A stretch of DNA of 64,000 bases from Enchytraeus crypticus (lineage: Eukaryota; Annelida; Clitellata; Enchytraeida; Enchytraeidae), in contig CAJHZI010000424.1 of assembly GCA_905160935.1 (NCBI GenBank), positions 825,001-889,000 of the forward strand. Reading direction: 5' to 3'. A program made the position numbers and the translations under genes. Positions 43,691-54,099 of the stretch are shown piece after piece; the first letter of the stretch is position 1, and each line of letters starts with the position of its first letter. The notes beneath the pieces are model-generated. The model worked only from the letters and a program-made list of their open reading frames with translations, did not search any database and was not told where the DNA came from.

Positions 43691-46600
43691 GGGAGAGAGT
43701 GAGGAAAGGAGAAGAGGATCAAAAATTACAAATTATATACGGGTAGTATAGAAATATTTTGATATACAAGATTAGATTTTCAAAATCTCATAGTGCTAGT
43801 GTTTATAGTAGGCTGTATGGAATTATAGTGTATAACTAATGGAATTGAATAGCTGGTTTGGGTCTCTGAATTTACTGGGTTCTCTTGCATTAATGGTTAT
43901 CAATGCAGTCACTATATACTTTAACTCTCTTTCTCTCTCTCCTAGTGCACTGCTTACTTGCAGGCCCATGGTATGTAAAGCTTAGTTGGACGTAAACAAC
44001 AGACGATTTGTTTGGGAGGAGCATGATTGTTTAGAAGAGCTATGACTATAGATTCAAATTATAGACAGAAGCTAGAGACAGAGGATTCTGGATTACAAAA
44101 GAGACCAGAAGAGAAAATATCAGAAGAAAAATGAGCAGTATTTATAGAAGATAATTTCTCTATTGCTTTAATATTACGAGATTGAGAGTTGACAATTTGA
44201 GATGGTATTTTACAAGTTACCATTCTGTGATCACAAAGAAAGAAATCAGTAAGAGAGCATGAAGACATGGAGGATGTGGATTTGGTTATAAGTAAATCAA
44301 GGATATGACCGGAAGTTGTGAGTAGATGATGTGATGTGCTGCTTTAGGTCGAATGTGTCTAAAAGCGTTAAGAAAGTGGAATCATAAGGATCGTTAGAGT
44401 CATCAACATGAAGATTAAAGTCACATGTATACATCTAACTGTGTTGTCATATGTAACTGTGATACTAGTTATTCTCACATTATTAAAAAAATTTAAATTT
44501 ACTTAAAAATATAGAATTTATTTATAGCAAATTTGTTAATAGTAAGTGAAACGTAATCAATAATTAATAGTGTATGCCTATTCTGATGCAGATTGCTATA
44601 TGTACTTTGCTTATATTTTATTTTCTTTAGCCTTACCGTCAGCTACAGTACATGATTCTAGATCAACAGTATCTCACAGTGCCCCTCTGTACCACACGTA
44701 AGCTAATTGATCATTTTGTATTTGATTTGTAGATGCCATAAATTGTAACTTCTATTTTCATAATACAATGTTTCTGTCGGTTCAGTTGGGATCCGAACGT
44801 TTTGCCTGTCACAAGTCTACCATGTTTGCTATCAACTGCGTCATCCATGCAGTGCGTAATTCTTCTGATTTAAAATCTTCTTAATTTGTTGTATGGAATA
44901 ATATTTTTACTTGTTATATTGATCCTGCAAAATAATTAATATAATCATGTATAGATATTCACATTCATATATTCATTTATTTAGGACTGGCAAACAGACA
45001 TATATTATATACATAAACAGACATATATTCGTGTCTGTATATATGCCAATATATGTAGATGACTGAATTGTAGTTAAGTTTTGTAGGGTAAACCAAACAT
45101 ACACTTAGCTTCTCAAACGAAGCTTCTAATCATTTATAGAGAAAGGCAATGAGAAACAACATTACCATTTTTAACCATGTTTTGCAAGCTAAGTTTACAT
45201 TAAAGTAGCTTGTGAATCAGTTAATTGTTTTCTTAAGAGCTTATCATGGACTTTGAGTACTTCAGACCTGTCATTTGATGGAAAATTTTCATCTTTTCCC
45301 ACCGTGGATATACTCTATCTGGAACCAGTGGCGATATTGGTAAGATATTCGACCGCTAATCAGTATGTGTGGGGTGCAAATCCTGAGCTCTCCCATGACT
45401 GACATCACTTTCGAGTGAGGAAACAGACGTTAACGTTTGCTTTTTTAGCTTCTGTCTTGACAATTTTTGATCACTGGCTTTCATTTTACATCTTACTTCT
45501 CCTCAGTACGTTTCGTTTGCAGATTAGTTTGAATGAATTATGTGTGCTATGGGGACGTCCCTGACACCATTCTTGGATGAGGAAACGCATGTTTATACTT
45601 ATTTTTTATTATCTCTCTCTCTTAGTGCACTGCCTACTGGCAGGTCCATGGTACATAACGCCTCCACTCTTCTCTGTCTTCCGCCTTCCTCTTCATTTCC
45701 ACATATGAGTGGGTCTTTAAATCAGCTAACATACCTAATCTCGGCCTGCTCCTGCCTCTTTTTCCTTCCATTCTACCTTCTATGACCTCTTTTAATAGAC
45801 CTTCCCTCCTTAGAATGTGTCCTATTCATCTCTTCTTTCTATTTCTTAATATTTTTTATTATCAACACATGTAAATGTTAAATTGAAAATGTTAGTCGAA
45901 GCTGAGTAAGGCTTTGGGGGCCCACCTCGTCATATGAAAAATCCCCCAAGAATAATGGTATATCTAAAGGAATGCTATAGATGATTTAAAGATCCACTCT
46001 TATGTTTTATATGAAGAGGAAAACGGAAGATAAAGATGAGTGGAGGCGTTATATGCCATGGACCTGCCAGTAGACAGTGCACTAAGAGAGAGAGAGAGAT
46101 TATCAACACTTCAGGAAGAGAAAGAAAGGGGAGAGAGAGAAGTGTCTATGAAGATGTTGATATATGCATAAACTGTGGTTGAATCTATTTAACACTTCTT
46201 CCTGATAAATGATTCATTGATTGAGTTTATTGATTGATTGTAGGCTGCTGCACAAAAAGCAACGTAAGTATCAATTTCATTCGACTAAATGTTTAACTAA
46301 TTGAATTAATTACTTTCATTATTTGGAACTATTACTATGAATGATGATTAATTAGATACTTATCAATTAAATATTTTGACAGAATTTATGTTCGGAGAGT
46401 ACAACATTTATCCAAGCAGCTTAAATGCTTATTAACGTGTATGTATGAACACTTTCCGATGCTGAGTGTCCTACATATTAGAAAAATATCAAATATTTTT
46501 CTTCATCACCATTCTAATTGGGAACTCTTAATTTTTATTGTTGTAATACATGCTAATGTAGTTATCACCCCTGGTTGAGGAAACGGACGTTAAACATTTA

Positions 46601-49087
46601 TTATTAATATTATTATACCTTTATTATGCTGAGGAAGGCATAGGAGGCTCACCTCGTCATAAGCAAATTCCCCCAATAAAATGGTATATAACAACAAGAA
46701 TGAGCATTGCTAGGTGACTTAAAGTTCCACCCATATGTACATGTAGACATGAAGAGGAAAACGGAAGACAGAGAAGAGTGGGGGCGTTGGACCTGCCAGT
46801 AGGCAGTGCACTAATAGAGAGCGAGAGAGAGTAATACATGCTTTACACTATCATGTAATTCAATATCTTCTTGCACATCATTATTATTATTATTATTGTA
46901 GCACATTGCGATCATCATTTACTGTGTTAAATATGATAATAAATTTCTGTTTAATTAAACAGGTGATATTAATGCCAAGCTAAACAGTGACGTCATTGCG
47001 CTGAACAGTAAAGAACTGGAAGCAGCTGGAAGGAGCTTGAGGGCAACGGCTCAGCAGCTGAATAGATCTAAGCAAATAATACAGGTTTGTTTGTAATGTA
47101 AACATCAGTGTGACCACTCTTCTAGAAAACCTTCAAAGGTCAGGGAATTTGAAAGTGGTCAGGAAGTAGAATTTAGCATATTTAACTCTGTATACAAAAT
47201 CAAAGCACTTTAAGGCGCATACAGTTTAAAAAATTACATAAGCTATGTTGGTAATGAAAAAAATTAATATGCTCCTAGTGGCTATAAAAAAGAGGCAGGG
47301 GCCGGCCGAGATTAGGTATGTTAGATGATTTAAAAACCGACTCATATGTAGAAATGAAGAGGAAACCGGAAGACAGAGAAGAGTGGAGGTATTATATACC
47401 ATGGACCTGCCTGTAGGCAGTGCACTATGAGAAGAGAGTGGCAATACTTCAGACCCAGTAAAATTGTGAAAATCAGCTTATCTTCAGGAAATCATCTCTG
47501 GCATTGTCGTTCAACATAGAAGTCGATGCTGCGATGGCAAAAAATTATCATGGCAATCTGGATAGTCAGGGAAAGTCAGGGAATTTCATGTGGTCTGGAG
47601 AGTGGTCACACTGAATTATGTCGTACAGTGTTGGTTGTATTTTTTGTCGCTTTGTGCAATCAAATTTTAATAAAATCAAATGTGTTATAAAAAGTTCCCG
47701 ATCTTTAGCTCCTCAATAATTAATTGTAATTTTAAAAAAAGAATTTGTATCTAAGCTGAATGCTTTTGCTCGATCATTTTATCTTTTCATTGTATTACTT
47801 CTTAGATTCACAATATTTCTTGTTGTCATGGATGATTGCGCCGTAAAGGCTATGTAATTACAGTATAATGTTTGTGAGTTCTCGCTGTGACTGACCAAAA
47901 GTAGCATGAGTTTAGGTCCTGCCTTCAGTAGCATTTGGCATTACGAAAAATCGTTTAGTCAACAAATTTTGATTTTGATTGGTCATAGTTATGTTTCTGT
48001 TTCTAGTGCATTGCCTACTGGCAGGTCCATGGTATATAACGCCTCGAAGCTTGTAGACATTACATACCATGGACCTGCCAGTAGGCAGTGCACTAATAGA
48101 AGCATAACTCCTACTGCACTGCCAGTGCACTAAGAGTTGTGCTTCTATTAGTGCACTGCCGTAGAGCATAGAGTTATGCTTCTATTTTTTTCGACTTATT
48201 CTTCTATTACCTATTATTTTTCTATTATTTTCAGAGTTATGCTTGTATTATTAAGGTGTATAAAATCGTAACATTTTTTAAAGGAATCAAATCTTTAATC
48301 GATGTGAAGGCTCTTTAAGGAACACGAACACAGCATCTAAGTAGGAATGCGTACCTTGGGCTTACCACTTGGCAGAACACTTGTAGAAAGTGATTATGCT
48401 ATTTAGCGGCTAATTTTATGTAAAGGTTATATAGAGTAGAGAGCAGATATTCAAATAAACAACTAATATACAACATGACAATTAATTCAACTTGGCGCTT
48501 TATTCTCGTTTGATTGTGTGAGACAGATAGGGGATTGACTGATGATATGGTGTGAGACAGAGAGGAGTGGAGAAGGTCATTTCGTAGCGCAAAGGGAAAA
48601 TGATGATGATGATGATGATGATGATGTTTATGATGATGATTATGATGATGATTATGATGATGATTATGATGATGATTATGATGAAGATTATGATGATGAT
48701 TATGATGATGATTATGATGATGTTTATGATGATGATTATGATGATGTTTATGATGATGATTATGATGATGTTTATGATGATGATTATGATGATGTTTATG
48801 ATGATGATTATGATGATGTTTATGATGATGATTATGATGATTTGATGATGTTTATGATGATGATGATGATGATGATAATAATGATGATGATGATTAGTTT
48901 ATTGATTGATTGAGTGATTGATTTTATATTGATTATACTACAGGAGACTTGTAACACGATGAGGTTGACAACAAATGATTTATTTCAACTCGAGGACAAG
49001 ATAAACATTGTGGCATCTTGTACGTTACTGCCTGATATACACATTCCTCTGCGCTCTCCTTCTGCAGTTGCCTCTAACAACATTTAG
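42383..49087 (+). CDS. BLOC1S3: BLOC-1 complex subunit 3, 5 coding exons
   Basis: Join 42383-42548, 44631-44697, 46244-46263, 46963-47084, 48944-49087; 172 codons (human 202). The N-terminus has two GEAxExD motifs (IAGEAPESDDEE and VMGEAEESDVED) like the VPGEATETDSE and VAGEAAETDSE repeats of human BLOC1S3. From LLHKKQRDINAKLNSDV to INIVASCTLLPDI the predicted protein aligns with human without gaps over about 78 residues, ending in the family signature (L/I)xIVASCxLLPDI. BLOC-1 acts on endosomal tubules in biogenesis of lysosome-related organelles; loss of human BLOC1S3 causes Hermansky-Pudlak syndrome type 8. The exon 1 donor is the least certain boundary: gtcagt at 42549 is used, and upstream gt sites in the same phase are possible. 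Confidence 0.9.
42780..43690 (+). mobile_element. LINE of the (GA)n-tail family, degenerate RT ORF and 3' end
   Basis: Pieces such as LQNTIDDLNIIELQYGMKIN, IEKTKVMTVCRKGG and a CETWTLIEEDIRKLEALEFW segment follow the order of a LINE RT C-terminal half; many stops. The 3' end (tgccatgtaccttcaatagg cagtat) carries 50 bp of (GA)n at 43640-43686. Confidence 0.75.
43920..43985 (-). mobile_element. 3' tip of (GA)n-tail LINE
   Basis: (CT)n then agtgcactgcttacttgcag gcccatggta. Confidence 0.6.
44030..44430 (-). mobile_element. L2/CR1-like LINE endonuclease domain fragment
   Basis: Inverted frames give CDFNLHVDDSNDPYDSTFLT, FDLKQHITSSTHNF, LDLLITKSTSS and CDHRMVTCKI, the C-terminal motifs (GDFN, SDH) of AP-type LINE endonucleases. 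Frameshifted. In BLOC1S3 intron 1. Confidence 0.7.
44631..44697 (+). CDS. BLOC1S3: BLOC1S3 exon 2
   Basis: Strong acceptor ttttctttag, 67 bp encoding LPSATVHDSRSTVSHSAPLY, donor CACAC|gtaagc, phase 2. Low conservation but both splice sites are strong and the phases fit. Confidence 0.75.
45318..45450 (+). mobile_element. tRNA-derived SINE, family 1 (copy 4)
   Basis: agtggcgatattggtaagat, ggggtgcaaatcctgagc, tail gaggaaacagacgttaacgt. Confidence 0.75.
45530..45605 (+). mobile_element. SINE tail fragment
   Basis: ggggacgtccctgacaccat, gatgaggaaacgcatg; ends directly at the next LINE fragment. Confidence 0.6.
45606..45850 (-). mobile_element. 3' end of (GA)n-tail LINE
   Basis: Inverted copy: (CT)n, agtgcactgcctactggcag gtccatgg, then gaggcaggagcaggccgaga in the inverse. 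Confidence 0.75.
45890..46105 (+). mobile_element. 3' end of (GA)n-tail LINE
   Basis: gaagctgagtaaggctttgg, gatgatttaaagatccactc, gccatggacctgccagtaga cagtgcactaagag and (GA)n. Head-to-head with the preceding copy. Confidence 0.8.
46244..46263 (+). CDS. BLOC1S3: BLOC1S3 exon 3, a 20-nt microexon
   Basis: Flanked by acceptor gattgtag and consensus donor gtaagta. Encodes (T)LLHKKQ(R). Including it restores the frame from exon 2 (phase 2) to exon 4 (phase 1) and aligns with LLQLRLAESQARLDHDV in human with no gap. Confidence 0.85.
46555..46830 (+). mobile_element. SINE tail then (GA)n-tail LINE 3' end
   Basis: ttgaggaaacggacgttaaa c with (TTA)n, then tgaggaaggcataggaggct, ggacctgccagtaggcagtg cac. 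Confidence 0.7.
46963..47084 (+). CDS. BLOC1S3: BLOC1S3 exon 4
   Basis: Acceptor ttaaacag, encodes DINAKLNSDVIALNSKELEA... NRSKQIIQ, donor CAG|gtttgt, phase 0. Predicted coiled-coil helix. Confidence 0.9.
47280..47435 (+). mobile_element. 3' end of (GA)n-tail LINE
   Basis: gagattaggtatgttagatg, gaagacagagaagagtggag, ccatggacctgcctgtaggc. Confidence 0.75.
48003..48175. repeat. Foldback of (GA)n-tail LINE tip
   Basis: tgcctactggcaggtccatg g (48010-48030) and ccatggacctgccagtaggc a (48067-48087) form an inverted repeat of about 35 bp; further inverted pieces of the same tip follow to 48165. Confidence 0.8.
48515..48900 (+). repeat. RTE tail followed by 300-bp (GATGATGATTAT) array
   Basis: ggggattgactgatgatatg gtgtgagacagagaggagtgg, then (GAT)n interrupted every 12-15 bp by TTAT from 48601 to 48895. 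Long MMM or DDD ORFs over it are artefacts. Confidence 0.85.
48944..49087 (+). CDS. BLOC1S3: BLOC1S3 exon 5 and stop
   Basis: Acceptor actacag, encodes ETCNTMRLTTNDLFQLEDK and INIVASCTLLPDIHIP; stop TAG at 49085-49087. The acceptor lies about 45 bp after a large GAT/GATT repeat block. Confidence 0.92.
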   Translation, partial: ETCNTMRLTTNDLFQLEDKINIVASCTLLPDIHIPLRSPSAVASNNI

Positions 49088-49254
49088 CCTTAACAACTGC
49101 TTGTGTGTTTATTTAGCCACTGAATTAGAAATATACATTTTCGAGCACTAATGATTGATCTGTTTTACTGTGTAATAGTTTAATATTGATGCAACATTCG
49201 TTAATACTTTTACTTTGAAGAAAATATGTGTTCTGTTCATTTGTAAACGAACTT

Positions 49255-49400
49255 TTCCCGGATTCCCGGCTGCGCTGATCTGAGAGTAAAATAGCGGACA
49301 TTTACGGGACTGGTTGTGCCGAAAATAGAAATATATATATGGCCGAGCGGTTTAAACATATGGTATTAATATAGGTATCAAAGTGATTGATAATTTCAAT
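49255..49400 (+). mobile_element. tRNA-like SINE, family 2 (copy 4)
   Basis: ccggctgcgctgatctgaga, gcggacatttacgggactgg, ggtttaaacatatggtatta; + orientation, head lost. Confidence 0.65.
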
Positions 49401-49439
49401 ATAGTGAGCTTTACTATTATTTAAATTTTTATGTTCTAT

Positions 49440-50500
49440 TTTATAAGTTTATTTGTAATGCCCTGGGCTGTGTAGGGCCCTGGGATGAAAAATGAGATAA
49501 TAAGAGATTTTTTAAATTAAACGTTAAAAATGAAGCGGTTAAAATAAAATATTATTATTATTATTGTTATTATTTTTATTATTATAAAAGAGACTTTATT
49601 TAATTAAAAGTTTAAAAAGAAGCGATTACAATAATTCCTCTACACTCTGGGAAGCCGCATTAGCCAAAGTGCCACTGACACAGACTGCATTGAAATGCTG
49701 GAGAGCAATAGACTGTCGCTGCCAAAGAAAAGCTTTTTCCCGCTGTTCACCAGTAATGGCGCTGGTCCTCCTGCCTATTTCGTCAATAAAGTCTGATGCG
49801 ACAGAGTTGATGGGGCCCAGGGTCTCAAAGGCAATAGGCATGAAGATATAGTTGCTAGAGATTTCGGCATACTTCAGAGTTTTCCTATTAGTCGCGGCCT
49901 CTGCAGCAGCACCAGCAGCAGCGCAAGATAGGCCGAAATTGCTTCCTGAGAAAGTGTTCGTAACGGTGACGTCCCAGCTAACACACTTGCCCTCTGCCCA
50001 TGTAATTTGTGAGACACCGTCCGGACGCTTCCCATCAGTGCGGATCAATCCCAGGGGCTCATTAACGGCTGGGATATTCGCTCGACTCAGGGCGCGCCAG
50101 GTCAAATCGTTTAGGAACTGATGTCTGCTGATTCTGCGGGCACTACGCTTGCACGACAGGCCGTGGATGCCTAACGCATTGACTGAGACACCACAAATGC
50201 AGTTGTGTGGCTCACATAAGGTAGTGCCCAGACGGAGACCGGCCGCGACTCTCACTGCTTCGTCGTCCAGACGGAGGCCACATGATGAGACTGGTAAAGC
50301 TTTGATCCAGTCTCCACTATGGGGGGCCGACACAGCGAGCAGCCGCGCCTTTTCTTGTGGTACTAGCGGCTTCGCAAGGAGTTCCGTGTGCAAAGCAGTA
50401 GTGACCTTTGAGTCCCAAGCCTTCATGCTCTTAGACATCATACCGATAGGAGTTTCGGATGTGAAGAGATCAGCCCAAATGCCCTCAATTTTGGCTTATT
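49440..50500 (-). mobile_element. R2-like LINE, C-terminal region with restriction-like endonuclease domain
   Basis: An intact 271-codon frame (50441-49626) continues open upstream to about 50496. It has a Cys/His cluster C76-x4-C81-x-C83-x9-H93-x3-C97 followed by RPD (139-141) and WDVT (D157), resembling the CCHC plus PD...D layout of the endonuclease of R2/R4/NeSL-type LINEs. No RT motif is present, so it is 5'-truncated. The 3' UTR ends with the cccagggccctacacagccc agggc palindromic motif at about 49458. Confidence 0.6.
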
Positions 50501-50614
50501 TACTATTGTTATTATTATTATTATTATCATTACTAATGCTGATATTATTATTATTATTGTTATTATTATTATTATTATACTTTTTATGTTTTATCAACCT
50601 TTCATTCATTCTAT

Positions 50615-50822
50615 AAAATAATTGCCCTGGGCTGTATAAGGCCCTGGGCTAAAATATAAGATAAAAAACGACTTTATTTAATTAAAAGAAAGATGAAAAA
50701 AAATTTAAAATAGTTCCTCTACACTCTGGGAGGCCGCATTCGCCAATGTACCACGAATGCATACAGCATTAAAACGCTGGAGTGCGATAGATAGGCGCTG
50801 CCATAGAAAGGCATTATACAGG
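50615..50822 (-). mobile_element. R2-like LINE, short 3' copy
   Basis: Inverted: last about 35 codons (ending of the SVEELF type), 3' UTR and the same cccagggcc...cccagggc end. Confidence 0.7.
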
Positions 50823-50849
50823 CTTCATTCTATTGTTATTATTATTATT

Positions 50850-50963
50850 ATTATTTAGTTCTGTTTGATGCTACATATGTTGATTCTCACTTTTGTCTGC
50901 TGATTTATCTGTTTTCACAATTATTTGTCGATGTTTGATGAATTTCTAAATAAACATATGTAC

Positions 50964-50970
<7 letters not shown>
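50850..50970 (+). mobile_element. LINE 3' UTR fragment with (ATT)n tail
   Basis: ttgatgctacatatgttgat, gtctgctgatttatctgttt, aaataaacatatgtactatt; the mirror of 51598-51710. Confidence 0.75.
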
Positions 50971-50995
<25 letters not shown>

Positions 50996-51036
50996 TATAT
51001 TTATTATTAAATTATTATATTTATATTTTATTACTA

Positions 51037-51067
<31 letters not shown>

Positions 51068-51145
51068 TGCTATTATTATATTCATTTGTAAATGTACTCA
51101 AGTAAAATGGTCTAAATTTAAACTGTCAAAATATCGTTGTGTAAA
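50971..51145. repeat. (ATT)n-rich microsatellite block
   Basis: Long ATT/TTA runs, no other feature. Confidence 0.8.
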
Positions 51146-51150
51146 TAACA

Positions 51151-51298
51151 CTTCGCCACTGGCTCCAGCCTGTGGCGAAGTCGGTAAGATACTCGAACGC
51201 GGATCAGATGGTGCGGGGTTCAAATCCTGTGCTCGCCCGTCACTGACATCGCTTTGAGTGAGGAAACTGAGGTTAACCTTAGCTTTTTAGCTTTTTAA
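51151..51298 (+). mobile_element. tRNA-derived SINE, family 1 (copy 5), with 5' snapback
   Basis: gtggcgaagtcggtaagata, gcggggttcaaatcctgtg, tail gaggaaactgaggttaacct. Preceded by cttcgccactggctccagcc, the inverse of its own 5' end. Confidence 0.8.
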
Positions 51299-51589
51299 CA
51301 ACACCATTTGCTAGGCTATTGTAATGAATTGCTTCCAGATAAATCTTTCTCCGTGAGATTACCTAAACTGCAACAGTATTATTTATTCTTTCATTTAATG
51401 CCTACGCAATTCATAATTGAGCTATATAGCAATAATGATTAATAATAATAATAATACTCTATTATTTGGCAAAGGAATTCTACTACATTGAAAAGGTGTC
51501 AAGCTGAATTCAAATTCTGGCTACACCGTCGTTGATATCCTTTCGGTCTAATTCTTTTATTGGAATAGGATGTTTTCTTATTCAACTAG

Positions 51590-52135
51590 TAGTAGTAGTA
51601 GTACATATGTTTATTTAGAAATTCATCAAACATCGACAAATAATTGTGAAAACAGATAAATCAGCAGACAAAAGTGAGAATCAACATACATGTATGTAGC
51701 ATCAAACAGAAAGTAAAATTTGCTCACCACGGCCATCAGAGAGGGTACTGAAGTACCCTATCGAGCTGACCACCGCAGTAAACAAAGAAAGAAGGAAATC
51801 GAAGAAACACTAAAGTTTTGTCTAAAACATGACAACAGTAATATGTTACGTTTATGTCACTAAGATTGTAAATAGATTACCCAAAATAATATATGATACG
51901 ATTATCTAATATACTGTATATCAGATTTTAAATAGTAATTCAATAATTACCAAGATTCCGTAAGAAAAAGTCTGTATGACACCTTAAAAGAATTAAAAGA
52001 GTTTAAGTTGCGAATTGCAATAGGTATAGCATTCCATATTGAGCATCCTTCAAATACATTAGATGAGAAGTTAGAACGATTCGCTGGTAAAGAAAGATAA
52101 TTGGATACCCACAGCCTAGCCGTTATTTAAAAGAT
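51590..52135 (-). mobile_element. LINE C-terminal fragment and 3' UTR with (TAC)n tail
   Basis: Inverted: SNVFEGCSIWNAIPIAIRNL NSF, stop, then UTR with ggtcagctcgatagggtact tcag and tail aataaacatatgtactact. Similar block ggccagcaagataggggtat exists in the LINE at 1-400. Confidence 0.7.
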
Positions 52136-52429
52136 TAGATATAAACATATATCTAATCTATCAACTCTTTCTCTCTACAAGGAAAATGAATTAGAATACA
52201 ATTAAGTTAACGTCCATGACAATCTTTAGCTCTGTGGAACAAAACTCTAGTCGAAACACTAAGATAAAAGTCAAAAAACGATGCAAATCTAAAATCTAAA
52301 ATATCAGTACAAGATCCTGGAGTCCATAGCCTAAGTCAAAAAACTAATTAAAATAATGAAAGAATCTTCATACATGAAAATGCAAGTGCGGAGTGTAGAG
52401 AGCATAATATTATTTTATTTTGGTTCAGT

Positions 52430-52700
52430 GGCGTAGCCAGGATTTTGTCATTAGGTAGGGGGTTGCAGAAATGTGGACGGATACTGGAATCATTGATATG
52501 CGCGGAGGGGGGTCGTACGTAAGCCTAAAAGGGGGGTCCGGAGTTCGCATGAAGCCTTTTGTAAATAATGTCTGCAAAATGATAGCATTTGATAGCACAC
52601 TGAACTGAAAAAATATTCTACAGTAATTACTGAAATTACTGTTGATATAGGCATAAAAAGTCCACATAATTTGTCTGACAAAAATTATAGACACATATCC
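52430..52700. other. Possible DNA-transposon end
   Basis: cagtggcgtagccaggattt tgtcatt begins a G-rich stretch; this motif marks ends of repetitive elements in several animals. No partner end was convincingly found. Confidence 0.25.
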
Positions 52701-52734
52701 GTCATAACCTTTCTGTTTTCAGTGCAGGATTGCT

Positions 52735-53410
52735 AATAACAATTTTCAGTGGCAGGATTGTTTTGAACGGCTTTTAGTGCAGGATTACTTTGAACGTCGT
52801 TCAGTGGCAGGATTGTTTTAAACGGCTTTCAGTGCAGGATTGTTTTGAACGGCGTTCAGTGCAGGATTGCTTTGAATGGCTTTCAGTACAGAATTATTTT
52901 GAACGGCTTTCAGTGCAGGGTTGTTTTGAACGGCTTTCAGTGCAGGATTATTTTGAACGGCGTTCAATGCAGGATTGTTTTGAACGGCTTTCAGTGCAGG
53001 ATTATTTTGAACGACTTTGAGTGCAGGATTGCTTTGAACGGCTTTCAGTGCAGGATTGTTTTGAACGGCTTTCAGTGCAGAATTGTTTTGAACGGCTTTC
53101 AGTGCAGGTTTGTTTTGAAAGGCTTTCAGTGCAGGATTGTTTTGAACGGTTTTCAGTGCAGGATTGTTTTGAACGGCTTTCAGTGCAGGATTGTTTTGAA
53201 CGGCTTTCAGTGCAGGATTGTTTTGAACGGCTTTCAGTGCAGGATTGTTTTGAACGGCTTTCAGTGCAGGATTGTTTTGAACGGCTTTCAGTGCAGGATT
53301 GTTTTGAACGGCTTTCAGTGCAGGATTGTTTTGAACGGCTTTCAGTGCAGGATTGTTTTGAACGGCTTTCAGTGCAGGATTGTTTTGAACGGCTTTCAGT
53401 ACGGGATTGA
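52735..53410. repeat. 27-bp minisatellite, about 25 copies
   Basis: Unit gcaggattgttttgaacggc tttcagt. Left units vary, right units (53110-53400) are nearly identical. Two + frames are open throughout (QDCFERLSV and CRIVLNGFQ), which follows from a unit divisible by three. Confidence 0.93.
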
Positions 53411-53689
53411 TTTTGTAGACATTAAATATTTAAACTTTTATTTGAACATCAACAAGACAGACGCTTCGCATTACATAAACGTACCTCTAACTTTATACAA
53501 TTACTGCACCATTTCCTCAGCCCTCTCCCTTAAACTCATAAATTTGACACAATCTCACACTTGACCTAGCTCTAGATCCTGGCTGATTTCAGTATTTCGG
53601 ACCATCAATTCATGCACACTGTGACTTATTTATTGCCTAATGAATTCACACTGCCTTACTTGTAACATTTCTCATTAAAAGTGCTTTGT

Positions 53690-54060
53690 GGACTCGATCA
53701 TCCATGCAAAGTAATTACTTTTATTTCTTTTACATGTATATTAATAAAACACTTCAATTCCTTGCACTGGCTCAAAGTATTCTGCACATGACAGCTTCTT
53801 ACATACTAGTCCATCACTAGGTCCACTACACCTGGTGATGATTACATGTCTCACTTATTACAAGTGAGGCAGCCTACCTCCAAGCAATCGTTTACTAGGA
53901 TCTCTAAGTTAATTACTACAGAGAGACAAAGCATTCCTTCTCGATACAAGCGGTCCAAGCGCTTCCTCCAGCACATTGTTCCACAGATCTGGAATTGCCT
54001 TCCTTCCTTCCCAATTCATTGTCTCAGACGACAGTTATGGTAGCTTGTTACCAAATTCAT
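53690..54060 (+). mobile_element. L2/CR1-like LINE C-terminal fragment
   Basis: MSHLLQVRQPTSKQSFTRIS and HIVPQIWNCLPSFPI match the C-terminus of the 54-56.5 kb LINE. Internally deleted. Confidence 0.75.
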
Positions 54061-54099
54061 TAGAACATATCAAGTATACCTCATATCCACTCCTTAAGA

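Noticed and set aside
48600-48913. ORFs of poly-Met and Asp/Tyr repeats
   Set aside because: Translation of a GAT/TTAT microsatellite; no splice or start context.
52735-53410. CRISPR-like array
   Set aside because: Units are directly adjacent with no unique spacers, in an animal genome.
52790-53564. 239-codon repeat protein
   Set aside because: The minisatellite unit is a multiple of three, so several frames are open automatically; no homology or gene structure.
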